From assembly GCA_027575765.1 (NCBI GenBank), contig JANBPT010000578.1:1-29881 (forward strand): a stretch of 29,881 nt of DNA. Reading direction: 5' to 3'. Below are positions 20,414 through 29,881 of the stretch, piece after piece. A program made the position numbers and the translations under genes. Source of the DNA: Tieghemiomyces parasiticus. Lineage: Eukaryota > Kickxellomycota > Dimargaritomycetes > Dimargaritales > Dimargaritaceae. Positions within the stretch are counted from its first letter, which is position 1. Each line of letters opens with the position of its first letter. Under the pieces are notes generated by a model. That model had not been told where the DNA came from. It saw nothing but the letters and a program-made list of their open reading frames with translations, and made no database searches.

Positions 20414-21337
20414 ATGGACTCCGCCCATGGTAACGGTCATCATTACCCTATGATGGGTATGGAGGAAGGTTGGCTACCGTACGTCTTCTCGACCAAGAAC
20501 GACGTGCTCGGTATCGAGCCTAGCCACCCGATCTTCAATCAGCCAGCTCCGCCACGGCCTCAACTCGACCCTCAGTTTCCGGCACCCTACCTGAACCTGC
20601 CCCCGCCGAGTCCATACTACGAGTTTGACCAACCGCCTCTCCCACCCTATAAGCAGGTCAAGAAGCGCAAGCGCCTCACACCCGAGAAGCTGACCATTCT
20701 GTTGGGCGTGTTCCAGAAGGAGCAGAAGCCCAACGCCGAAAAGCGGAAGCAACTGTCGGAACAGACGGGCATGACGCCACGTGAGGTCCAAGTGTGGTTC
20801 CAGAACCGCCGTGCCAAGATGAAGCGCGAGCGAGCCGCTGAGGATAAGCGGAGCCCTATGGGCACCAGTCTATCCGCACGCTCCTCCCCGCATCCGCCAA
20901 CCGAGAATGAGCTCACACCCTTGACCATCAACGTGTACGGGCCTCCCGAGTCACACTATGCCCACGGGACGTCAACGAGCTCAGCACCGCTGCACGTCGA
21001 CACGGGAGCATGGGCCCGCCCCGTGTACACCGTGCCATCCACGGGGTTCGGTGGCTTCCAGAGCGAGTCCCCCGTGTCTGCCCCTACCCCAATGTCGAGT
21101 TCGTCGTTCCCTTACGTACACCTTCAGGTCGGACACGGTAACGACCTTGTATCGCCCTCTCAGTCCAGCCCCGTGTTGAGTGACGGCACGCACGGCTCGC
21201 AGCCTCCACTTAATTACCTCAATGGCTTCGTGCCGTCGACGCCCTTCAGCGTAGAACACATGAACCGGTCCACCAATCAGTTCGACCCCCCAGCCTCGCC
21301 CCTCCCTAACTTTGGTGTGTTCTATCGCCCATCCTGA
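20414..21337 (+). CDS. Homeobox transcription factor
   Basis: This single-exon gene of 307 residues encodes a nuclear DNA-binding regulator. The homeodomain spans about residues 83-141. It begins with a basic KKRKR cluster and contains the recognition-helix signature WFQNRRAK (128-135), with Gln at homeodomain position 50 and the invariant Asn51. The spacing is that of a standard 60-residue homeodomain, not the three-residue-loop-extended (TALE) type. The N-terminal 80 residues are rich in Pro, His and aromatic residues; the region after 145 is Ser/Pro/Thr-rich and likely disordered, as in many activators. No second domain is visible. The start has a good context (CCACTATGG). The gene stands alone between two of the window's longest gene-free stretches. 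DNA-binding homeobox identity is certain; target genes and orthology are unknown. Confidence 0.95.
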   Translation: MDSAHGNGHHYPMMGMEEGWLPYVFSTKNDVLGIEPSHPIFNQPAPPRPQLDPQFPAPYLNLPPPSPYYEFDQPPLPPYKQVKKRKRLTPEKLTILLGVFQKEQKPNAEKRKQLSEQTGMTPREVQVWFQNRRAKMKRERAAEDKRSPMGTSLSARSSPHPPTENELTPLTINVYGPPESHYAHGTSTSSAPLHVDTGAWARPVYTVPSTGFGGFQSESPVSAPTPMSSSSFPYVHLQVGHGNDLVSPSQSSPVLSDGTHGSQPPLNYLNGFVPSTPFSVEHMNRSTNQFDPPASPLPNFGVFYRPS

Positions 21338-24300
21338 GCACCATCTCCTATTACCACTCACTTGTTTTCCCCTACTCCCTCACTTGCAACCACTGCGTCG
21401 CCACCCACCCCTCGCCGCGACCGCTAACCCTACCCTGTACTCTCGCACCTCTATACATATAGTGTACCACCCTTTCTACTCTCTCTCTCTCTCCCTTTAT
21501 TCTTCCCCCTCTCCAATTGCACTGTCTCTACTACATCTGCTCCCCCTCCCACTAGTGGGCAGTCGTACATCCCCCACTATAGCTAATTGTCTGTCAGTCT
21601 GTATCCACAAGGTCTATTCATGTGTTTGCTCAGTAGTTAAATCTAGCTGTTCGTTAACCATTCCTCCTATACACGATAGGATAGTGTGATGTGCTAGAAA
21701 ATGAACGGAATTACCATGCCAGTTTTTCTTGCCCTCCTCCCTCTCCGAGGGCCTTGCGGCACGGCCGACCGATGGTGGTTACGTAACAAATTCCACGACT
21801 TCGTCCCCCTTACCTAAGCATTCCTTGGGACGGCTGCGAACCCCGATATGGCCGATGGCCTTGTACAGCCGCCTACATCAGGAATGACCGTAGCCCCCCC
21901 CAATGGCCTACAATCAAGCAGCTAAGTCTGGGCGATGCCAATTCGCTTGGTTGTCCCCCTTAGGTCCCTTGAGGCCTTAAGTTTTGGCTGGGCTCGCCCA
22001 TGATGCAAGGGTGGCCAGGAATAATCTATTCACTGTGACAATAGGGGGAGGGAAACACGGAGAGAAAGACTGCAACAGCCAGAGCCATGGTCGTTTCAGG
22101 TACCCATTCGGTATACCCGAGAGCAATCAAGTCTCCCTCTTTTGGCTCAATACTCGGCTAATTCAGACGTACCTCTTTTCGGGTAGTGTGCTGATCAGTC
22201 ACTAGGAAAAAGTTGCACTATCCCAGTTCTCCGGCCCAGCTGTCCGTCCATCCTTCGGCGCATTATCCGACGATTCGATCCCAACCTGGGGTTGCTGAGG
22301 ATGAGTGAAGGGTAAACGTAGAGGAAGGCTGAGATGAATGAATGGCGTGGCCTTTCGCTTTTCTCTAGAAAATAGGTTTTACTGGTGGCCATCCAGACCC
22401 CCCTCTTCAACTCGCCATGTTTCCCTTCTCCTCACTCCACAGGCCCCTGCAACGGCCCCGAGCTGCACCCCTTATCTCCTCTTGCGGGGTCACTTGACAG
22501 GTAGCAGCTACCATCTTTCCCGAACGTTGCATGGCAAGGCGATGGAGTATTGGAGGGGTGAAAGGTATAGTGCTTGGGGATAGGGGGCCTGGTTCGCCGT
22601 ATAATGGATCGAGCCTTGGCACGCCAGGCACAGGCTACCTCTACCTTTTCTTCGCGCAGTCGATCCGAGATTTTGGGGGCGTAGAATAGCAAATAGACAA
22701 CCTACACATCGTGCGTAGACGCGCGGTGGAAACGGGAGAAAAGTAGGAGCGAAACCTGGCTGTGGGTGGAGTCTTAACCGAATCTCCGACTTGGGAATTC
22801 TCCGCCCAATTAACTTCGGTGGCTGGCGAATTCGGCCGTACGTGGGAGGGCGTCTGTCAAGCGGAGGCTTGCTGGGCTCTCTCCGGTACATAACAGCAGG
22901 GGTCGATGGTTGCCCCACAATGATCCTCTAGGGTGCCGTGCAGTTTTTACGGCGCTCATGGTGTTTCTCGATATAAACCGCGCTACGAACCTCTTGAATC
23001 ATCCCACTGTCGGTTTTCGACATTACTGCCTCGGATGGCGCGGTTGGATGGTCAATACAGGTCCATTATCGCCCTCTCTAGATATCCCGGCACCTGTACG
23101 TTAAAACGTTTCACCTTGGGCCTTTCCAACGAATACCAATCGCTAAAGGCATTCGCAGCGTGCATACGAGGCGCACGGTGATCTCGTCTAGGTATGGGTC
23201 TATTTGTAATGGTTAGTCGTCCATCTGTCTCCTGTCGGTGATACTACCCACCCAACCACTTACTGCGCCTTTTCCACGACCAGGGTTGATTCCTGTTCTA
23301 TTTCTGGCATTTTCGACTTCGAGACCTCTCTCTACTATCAAGCTTATTCCCCTTGTAGTCGTTGGTAGGGCCGCTTTCCCTTCCCTATTTACTAGCTAAG
23401 CCTTAGTGTCTGTATATCAGATCTTATGTCTCAATGTCATGCTGCTGAGACCAGCTAATTCCATTAGTGGGTCGATTATATAGGCTATTTAATGCTAGTC
23501 TATTAATGCCGAGCGTGGCTATTCCGACTCGGGTTAGGAGTAACCATCGTGACAATTCACTATCATACCTCCAACAACGATATAGTTTACCTCAAACACA
23601 GTACAGTCGGCCATGGCTCGCTCGTGGGGGTGAGTGAGAGAAGCGTGACGATTTTTCTGGCGAGCGCTTCCTAGTGGCGACCATAACTTCAAGGCAACCG
23701 TCTGGCAGGCGCGGTGGCCGAAACGGAAGGATTCCTTTTAAAATAATTTAGGCGGCACATCAAAATCGGGAGATTGAGAAAGGGCATCAAAGGGTGCATA
23801 ATGGTAGATCCTAATACGCTCAGGGGAAAGACATTTATGCAATAAGGGATAGCGGACGTGAAGTAGGGCATTGGCATGGTATCGTCAGATGTACATTATC
23901 CAGGCTTGATAATAATTTAGGATGAGGTCTATTCGACTCCTTGTTGTTCGACTGAACAGGCCGATAATCCTTGCCAACCCCTCTTCCAGCCAATCCCTCA
24001 AACTGATGAGGTAGCGGCACCGTCGCTAGTTTACCAATTTTTCTTCCCGCCCGATCTTTAATGCCAGTTTAACTATCACCTTTTCATCTCCTCCCGTTTA
24101 AAAGTCAGCATCCCGAGTGCGCCGTCTCTTTGACGTTGGCCCTAAGGTTCTGGATTTTACGCTATGTTCAAAATTTGCCACTGGGCTGAGACCCCCCCCT
24201 ACCCCACACTGTCCCGCTGTGGCACCGCCCCTTGCCGCGACAATACCTCCTCCGTCTTGCGTCCCTCCATCCATAATTCTCCATGCCATAATACCAAAGA

Positions 24301-26571
24301 GGAAAGCCAGTCCGACCCCTTTGCATGCCCCTCCGGGCAAAAGAACCCCCCCCATCGTGATGTTTGCGGGATGGTAGAAAGCACCTGCTAATTCGTACAA
24401 TCAAAAGCCGGGCTAGAGGGCCCCTTACCAATTTGGATGTATGGTGACTAAAGAGAGACGGGGTTGGATACCTTGCTGGTCGGGCAGTGTGTATAGCTTT
24501 TAAGCCACCCTAGGCCTTTCGCGGTGTAAGTTGCATGGACATCGAGTGTCGCATCGGTCCCAGTCATTGAGAGGTCCAAGCAGCAAGAGTTGGAGATTGG
24601 GCTGGGTTGGGTTGGCCTGAGCGAAACTGATGCAGACAGTTGCTGGCCAGTGACTATACAGCTCGACTAACTGTCGTCTAAAGGTGGCACTGACTGCTCT
24701 GCGCGACTTGGCTAGCACATATATTAGCATAGCGCCAGACAATATTTTCCACCGCCACATCTTGGACCGGATTCTCTGTTTATCAGGGCGAAGCTGTCAT
24801 CCGAGTTTGGGGTCCCTTGGGAGGTTAATTCCGGTGTAGTAGAAGCAATAAGCAACTTGGTTGCACACACCGAGGATTGGTTAATCTAATCCTACCGTTC
24901 GATACAGCTTTCCTCATGGCGACTGAAAATACTCACGTGTGGCAGGGGAGAACTGTGAGGTTGGGGGAAAGAAAGGAGATGTTATGAACTAATGTTGAAC
25001 GTTATGGTTAGGAGGCATACGTATCGCTAGGACGGTGGTTGAAGGTCCTATATACGGTGGAAGGTCTTGCAGTTGTCATTGGTCTTCATCGGTCGGGTAC
25101 AAAATGTCAAGTTGGAGGAGCGACAGTCAAAGGAGGGCGTTGGTTAGGAGTAGAGAAGTCCCCGGTAAGAACCGGATTGCCGAAGCCAACGGCGCAGGGC
25201 GTTGAAAAAGGAAGATAGCAAAGGGACAGAGGCCTTAATTGAGAAAAAATATCGCTGTTGAACAGACTGGCTTGGTGAACACATCGGATGCAAGCGAGGG
25301 CAAACTATTAGGTAGGAAATGGCACACATTACCAAGAAATGAAAGTCATGGATAATCATCCCGTTTCGACTAGCCTAATGAGCTGAGGCCTTGCTAGATG
25401 TGGCGGTTCAGGTGACAAAACTGTCACAGGTTTGACTTGTAGTTCTTGAACATGCAATCACGGTCAGTTTTTCCCAAGGTTGTTATGCAACCAATCTCCT
25501 ATTGCCCTAGGCATGGTTTACATCGCCATCGTCCAGTATGGGTAACCCCTCAGATGTTGTCCAATCTCAAGCCATGACAGCGGCTATTGGTATCTTTAAG
25601 GTAGGCAATAGTACACCTCAGATAAACCCCCCCCCGTATTTTACAACTAAGCTTTCTGCCCGCTTGATTGCACCTCACCACTTATTGGTAAGTTCTATGC
25701 CAGCTCTATTTATTACTAAATGTCCTAATCCCGCCTTTTACTTGGACGTCTAGTTGCTAACCGCTAGAATGACACACCAGACGTTGGCATTGGGTTGGAG
25801 CCTAGGCTTGACCTCGACCTTGTGCCTCAGCACGCCACTTAATCAAGCACCTAAACTAAGAATAGCTTTGCCCACGAGTAGTTAGACCTTGGTACGATAC
25901 TCTATCGGTAACCATCACCACCCTGAGATAGCATCACGAACTACACACGACAGTGACTCCGCTAAACCGTAGACCTCGCCCCAACGCATAGCTCCTGCTT
26001 GGTTGGAACCCAAGGAGTGCCGGCTAGCGTCTTATTATAAATAGCTGGCGTTTATTCATATAAATATATGGTATGGACGTGTTTAACTATTATCATTTTC
26101 TACTGTGTCGAGGCACGACAACCTCCATAATCGACGGTTAGCAATGTTTAGATGACTTGACGTATTCATGCTTCCCGGAGTTTGACTCGGTGATGATCTA
26201 GGTCAGGGGATGTTCTTAGATCCACCTTATGCTCTACATTAATATGTCATAAGTTACTGTCTTTAATTGATGACACGGCTTGGTAGCACCTATTGCCCTA
26301 TCGGCCATTGTACGCGAAAGCGCAATATCTGTCACCAGCGCTGCACCACAGGACCACCAGGACACCTAAGCTGTGTGGCACTGTGCAGCGGGCCACGTGA
26401 TAAAGTACACAGTGCGCACCGAGGGGGCTCATTATCACCGCTCCCTACTTTTTAACCATGTGTATCACCACAATTCCGGCTGTTCCCATGGCCAATTACC
26501 ATTCGACAGCCGTCGACACTCTAAGCCTTCACATCACTTCCTCCTGCTGATATACACGTCTGTTAACTGTC
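21338..26571. other. Gene-poor region between homeobox and MAPR genes
   Basis: The first 350 bases are strongly C/T-rich and include a (CT)7 run at 21479-21492, probably the homeobox trailer. The rest holds only short open frames on both strands, none with a recognisable domain. A purine-rich plus-strand patch lies near 24,930-25,250. A TATAAATA motif occurs at 26036-26043, too far (over 500 bases) from the next start codon to assign. I found no RNA gene here. Confidence 0.5.
21479..21492. repeat. (CT)7 microsatellite
   Basis: Seven CT dinucleotides lie within the pyrimidine-rich trailer of the homeobox gene. Simple repeat. Confidence 0.9.
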
Positions 26572-27914
26572 ATGTCCACCCTTCGCCAACGCCCAACGAA
26601 TGCCAAGCCGGCCAACTCGGCTAAGGTCGCAGCAATCGATGCACCAACCACTTCATCTGCTACCCTACGCTCGGTTGGCCAGGCAATCGCCATCGCCATC
26701 GTTCTATTTTTCTCCCTGTCATACATTATCACCGAAACCTGGTTTTGGGAGCACCAGAGTCGCTTCACCAACTGGCGTTACTGGATTCCGGTAGGTGCAT
26801 ATTGCTTACAGAGTGGATAGGGCGCTTCCGTTAGCCTAAGGATACTACGGTCGCGACCTTGGGCCAATCTCGCTGCTCCGTGCTACCGCAAATCCCCCCG
26901 GCTAAGCCTAACCAGTGGTATTTGTTCTATTAATTAATACCGTGTCGCGGTACGTCGCCTGCCAACCCCTGTCGCTGTCCTTTACACGCTACCCATGTAC
27001 CTTTACCCGCCGACTCAGCGCAAAGAGATAGTCTTAAACGCAACTGAACTCGCACGGTATGACGGTTCGGATCCTTCGTTGCCCATCTACATTGCAATCA
27101 AGTAAGTCTTTCGTTTCGTGATCTTTATGGGCCGCTAAACACCGAATTTAGTGGCTCATACGACGTACCACCTCTTGTACGGCGATGCGTGATGACTTCG
27201 GACTGACGAATGGATTCTCTGTCTATAAATTTCATCCCGACTCGATTTCTGCGACCACAACGGCCCTCGTCCCCCATTCCAGCGGACGCGTGTACGACGT
27301 ATCAGAGAGCGACCACTACTACGGACCGGTAAGTAGCAGTTTATAATATGAATCAATTTAATTCACACTAAGCATGGCCTTAGACACACAATAATGAACG
27401 GGGCAACGCTTAATGCCATATATACCATATCTATCGTGTCGTGTCGACTCGTTTATTAACCAGGGCATAATGCGTTCCCTATCTGTCTCTACCGCGCCTT
27501 TAACGTTGCCTCTCGTCACCCATCTCAGGGCGGCTCCTACCATTTCTTCGCTGGTAAGGATGCGGCCCGTGCCTGGGGTACGAACTGCCTAGGGTTTCCA
27601 GCCCATTACACCCACGATTTGCGCGGGTTGACCGAAAAGCAGCTCCAGGTAAGTCATGACTCAGTACACATACAACTAAGCTGAGACTGGACCACCTTAT
27701 CATCATGCATATCAGCGTTCGATACTCACGCCCCACGCTGCTATCTCCAAACCCGGGCTTTCCCACACCGCGATAGGGTGTCGAGGGCTGGCAGAACTTC
27801 TACGACGATCACCACACGTATTATTACGTAGGGCGAGTCCTGCACGAGCCAATCGACCCTGAAAGTGACATTCCACCGGACTGCAAAGGGGCGATTCCTA
27901 AACCCACCGAGTGA
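26572..27914 (+). CDS. Membrane-anchored cytochrome b5-like heme/steroid-binding protein (MAPR family)
   Basis: Exons are 26572-26790, 27019-27101, 27283-27328, 27529-27648 and 27777-27914, giving 201 residues with all phases consistent. A short polar N-terminus is followed by one hydrophobic segment (about 37-54). Then comes the RFTNWRYW stretch seen near the membrane in fungal members, and the MAPR heme domain from about 75. Domain landmarks are ARYDGSDPSLPIY, NGRVYDVS (101-108), YYGPGGSYHFFAGKDAARA (113-131) and THDLRGL. By analogy with PGRMC1, Tyr120 in GGSY is the likely axial heme ligand. Relatives bind heme and assist cytochrome P450 or sterol metabolism at the ER; that role is inferred here. 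Exon 2 starts at the CGACTCAG acceptor because earlier candidates lead directly to a stop. The family call is firm; the intron 1 boundary is slightly less so. Confidence 0.93.
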
Positions 27915-27959
27915 CATTAATTATGACACCAGTGATCGGAAGATAGAGCCACAATATCC

Positions 27960-27965
27960 AATAAA
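27960..27965 (+). promoter_or_regulatory. Candidate poly(A) signal of the MAPR gene
   Basis: AATAAA lies 46 bases after the stop codon of the cytochrome b5-like gene and before the convergent tRNA gene, a suitable place for its 3' end signal. Confidence 0.5.
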
Positions 27966-28062
27966 ACGGTTTCTCTCTATGAAACATTGCTAACACTTTC
28001 AAATCTATACAAGCATGTTGGAGGACAAATGTTGACCACATCCTCCTGAACAATGCAAGGCC

Positions 28063-28067
28063 AAAAA
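28063..28067 (-). terminator. Pol III terminator of tRNA-Ser
   Basis: On the minus strand a run of five T residues begins four bases after the tRNA discriminator base. Runs of this length terminate RNA polymerase III. Confidence 0.85.
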
Positions 28068-28070
28068 TAT

Positions 28071-28152
28071 CGTCAGCAGCAGGATTTGAACCTGCGCGGG
28101 CGAAGCCCATATGATTTCGAGTCATACCCATTAACCACTCTGGCATACTGAC
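28071..28152 (-). tRNA. tRNA-Ser(CGA)
   Basis: The minus strand folds into an 82-nt type II tRNA. The 7-bp acceptor stem (GTCAGTA with TGCTGAC, one G-T pair) is followed by discriminator G. The A-box region is GCCAGAGTGGTTAATGG, the anticodon loop is CTCGAAA (anticodon CGA, reading UCG), and the long variable arm GGGCTTCGCCC is typical of serine tRNAs. The B box is GGTTCAAATCC. There is no intron. A five-T terminator follows. The gene points toward the MAPR gene, and its upstream side abuts the LTR of a retrotransposon ten bases away. Confidence 0.95.
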
Positions 28153-28162
28153 AGCCGTTATT

Positions 28163-28607
28163 TGTGGAGACCCAACATAGTTTGGTCTCTTGAGGGTCCC
28201 TGAGGGGACCATGTATAAGGCTACGACCCTTCCGGCCTTGGGAAAAGGACAAGGGCCACCAGAAGGAAGCTAATAGGCTAACCCAAGGCATGGGGAGATC
28301 AGTAAGCGATCTACCAAATCGCCCACCAATAGTACCCCTAATTTCCCATGACTTGGGTTTCATACTTTTCAATTTTACTTGTTTCAGACTTTTGGATTTT
28401 ATTTGTTTCATCTCCCAGGTCGGCAGGAAAATGCCCACCAGCAAGAACAGCCAAAGCAACCGGAGAACCAGTAATTATGTTTTCAAATTCTTCTATTGTA
28501 TTTAAGGCCGAACCAACTGCACCTAATGGTTCAAGGAGTGTTTTCCCTACCCTGCCTCGGGGTACCTAATTCCTATTAAAATTCGGTTTATTTATCTCTT
28601 CTTCACA
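28163..28607 (+). repeat. 5' LTR of Ty3/Gypsy-like retrotransposon
   Basis: The 445-base segment begins TGTGGAG and ends CTTCACA, near-perfect terminal inverted repeats with the canonical TG...CA ends. A primer-binding site starts three bases after its end, and gag begins 109 bases downstream. It contains an internal inverted repeat (GCCTTGGG at 28235 and CCCAAGGC at 28282). The five bases before it (28158-28162, TTATT) should be the target-site duplication, but the right copy lies outside the window. The matching 3' LTR is also outside, so the LTR call rests on ends and position. Confidence 0.75.
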
Positions 28608-28609
28608 CT

Positions 28610-28621
28610 TGGTAGCGAAGC
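28610..28621 (+). other. Primer-binding site, initiator tRNA-Met type
   Basis: TGGTAGCGAAGC starts two bases after the LTR end. TGGT complements the ACCA tail of a tRNA whose acceptor stem starts AGCGAA. A first-pair A:U with discriminator A is typical of eukaryotic initiator tRNA-Met, a common primer for Ty3-like elements. The host tRNA sequence is not in the window, so the exact primer is inferred. Confidence 0.6.
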
Positions 28622-28715
28622 TACGTTTTTCACAAGAAAGGCTCACTCATAAAACCCTAACCCCACTACCGTACAGTACGTGTCATCACCCGCGCTCGCC
28701 CACTCACGCCACCAT

Positions 28716-29714
28716 ATGCAACAAGGTTACGGAATACCACCCAGCGCCAGCCCAACCCCGTCACCGCCCACAAGCGCCGCCAGCTCCTATCACGACGCCA
28801 TCACCTCAAACACCATGGACCCGCGAATGCATGCCACGCCCAGGGGCGGACCCACTGACCCGATACCCATGGACCTCGCCACCGCTCTCCAAGAACTAGC
28901 CGGTTCCATTCGCCAGGAACGCCACGAACCCACAACCCGCACCCCAGGAGTACAACCCGTAACCTTCTCCGGAAACCGAAACGACAACATAGAATATTGG
29001 CTGATGACCTTAGAACTTTACTTCGAAGCAAACAATATCAGAGACCATGCGCGCAAATACCTGATGGCAGCTAGTGCCCTACGCGATGATGCACAAGGTT
29101 GGCTCTACCATTTCCGTTGGAACACCCCAGTTGTAACCTGGGAGAGTCTGCAAACCGTGCTCCGGGAACGCTACGGGGGCATCTGAAACCAGGCAGCCAT
29201 TCGAGACAAACTAGCCAGCCTCACACAGCGCGGGGCAGTGGCCGGGTACGCAAAGGAACTTATGTCGCTAGTTGCAGCACACGGAGGCATCACAGACGAT
29301 GAGGCAATGGACCGGTTCATTTGAGGCCTCAAACCGGCAATCCGGGCCCAGGTCTCTGCGCAGAATTTTGAGTCCCTCCACAAGGCAGTCATATTTGCGG
29401 AACGGTACGACGCGGCACTATATACGAAAGGGAATTGGCAAACCCCAGCCAGCTCGGGTCGCCAAGACACCATTCCCATGGAGCTAGACGCCATCCAGGA
29501 CCAGGGGCGCCAGACATCAGAAAGCCACCACAGGCGCACCCGGACGGGTAAAGGGCCTCGCTGCTACACCTGCAACCAGTTCGGACACATTGCAAAGAAT
29601 TGCCCGCACCGCGCACAGGCTAACGTAATGTTCTCGGGAAACGCCAGTGGACAGGACAACGACCAGGAAGCGACCTGTCCCACCGCCGAGGCGACACCAT
29701 TCCTGGAGCAGTAA
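28716..29714 (+). pseudogene. Gag polyprotein gene with two premature TGA codons
   Basis: Gag forms the retrotransposon particle and binds its RNA. The frame starts at the first ATG (28716) after a short leader and ends at TAA 29712-29714. It is interrupted by TGA at 29184-29186 and 29322-29324, with homology continuing in the same frame past both. A Pro-rich N-terminus leads to a retrotransposon gag domain (about 28,960-29,400: TFSGNRNDNIEYWL, LYFEANNIRDHARKY, a W-rich helix, ERYGG). A CX2CX4HX4C zinc knuckle follows at 29562-29603. Both stops fit a C-to-T change of a CGA Arg codon. Other genes here end in TGA, so TGA is a real stop in this genome. Confidence 0.88.
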
Positions 29715-29881
29715 TTGGAGTTGCAGAGGCAACCCCAGGGTCCGGACGCCCACAAGAACCCCGGACCGTACCGCTCCTGACATTCACAATGGAAATAAAT
29801 GGTCGGAAGACCCACTGCCTATTAGACAGTGGCTCAACCAACGATTTTGTCTCCAGAAGCTGTGTAAAGCGGTTGGGGTTA
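29714..29881 (+). CDS. Pol polyprotein, aspartic protease start (partial)
   Basis: A frame shifted -1 relative to gag overlaps the gag stop and remains open to the window edge. It carries the retropepsin active-site motif LLDSGSTNDF, with the DSG triplet at 29825-29833, after a beta-strand segment (TFTMEINGR). This is the protease that cuts the Gag-Pol precursor. The stated left limit is where it becomes distinct from gag; the true fusion point depends on a frameshift site I could not place. The remainder of Pol is beyond the window. Confidence 0.85.
   Translation, partial: MGVAEATPGSGRPQEPRTVPLLTFTMEINGRKTHCLLDSGSTNDFVSRSCVKRLGL

Larger units (their letters stand above)
28163..29881 (+). 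mobile_element. Ty3/Gypsy-like LTR retrotransposon, right end beyond window
   Basis: The order is LTR, primer-binding site, gag with a CCHC zinc knuckle, then an aspartic protease in the -1 frame. This is the order of Ty3/Gypsy (Metaviridae) elements. The reverse transcriptase, RNase H, integrase and 3' LTR would lie to the right. Two in-frame TGA codons in gag indicate a defective copy, unless the sequence is wrong there. The insertion lies ten bases from the mature 5' end of a tRNA gene. Confidence 0.88.

Noticed and set aside
24098..24400. Glycine-rich, partly hydrophobic minus-strand frame
   Set aside because: Overlapping frames on both strands are all open in this GC-rich patch, so openness reflects composition; no known domain is visible.
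26036..26043. TATAAATA as promoter of the MAPR gene
   Set aside because: It lies over 500 bases upstream of the start codon with several ATGs between, so it is not assignable.
28716..29714. TGA recoding (readthrough) in gag
   Set aside because: ATG4, the homeobox gene and the MAPR gene all end at TGA, so it is a normal stop; two point mutations are the simpler explanation.
1..29881. CRISPR arrays, operons, prokaryotic mobile elements
   Set aside because: The window is spliced eukaryotic DNA; no regularly spaced repeats were seen.

Overview
The window looks like nuclear DNA from a filamentous, probably early-diverging (non-Dikarya) fungus. The evidence is short GT-AG introns (most 120-380 nt, with strong GTAAGT-type donors and CTAAC/CTGAC-like branch sites), pyrimidine-rich leaders, C-ending codons in the best-conserved gene, a fungal-type autophagy protease and a single-exon homeobox gene. 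A recognisable Zwilch kinetochore subunit, lost from most Dikarya, points the same way. The lineage call is an inference; no rRNA or other clear marker is present.

Layout. Positions 1-2739 hold no recognisable gene. Three plus-strand genes follow closely: malic enzyme (2740-5596, 3 exons), the Atg8-processing protease ATG4 (6398-8843, 5 exons) and Zwilch (9326-12690, 6 exons). A 7.7-kb stretch without a recognisable coding region (12691-20413) leads to a homeobox transcription factor (20414-21337). Another gene-poor stretch of 5.2 kb (21338-26571) precedes a membrane-anchored cytochrome b5-like (MAPR family) heme protein (26572-27914, 5 exons). Next comes a minus-strand tRNA-Ser(CGA) gene (28071-28152). 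Ten bases upstream of its mature 5' end starts the 5' LTR of a Ty3/Gypsy-type retrotransposon that runs off the right edge. Its gag reading frame is broken by two TGA codons, and its protease begins in the -1 frame.

The protein genes do not form a pathway: they cover malate oxidation, autophagy, the spindle checkpoint, transcription control and heme/sterol metabolism. Exon boundaries were assigned by hand, by matching reading phase, splice consensus and conserved family sequence. All five predicted coding sequences sum to a whole number of codons. The points most worth following up are the fungal Zwilch, the retrotransposon placed at a Pol III start region, the malic enzyme with two in-frame starts on either side of a mitochondrial-type presequence, and a possible far-upstream leader exon for the homeobox gene. 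I did not find a convincing novel multi-gene system.
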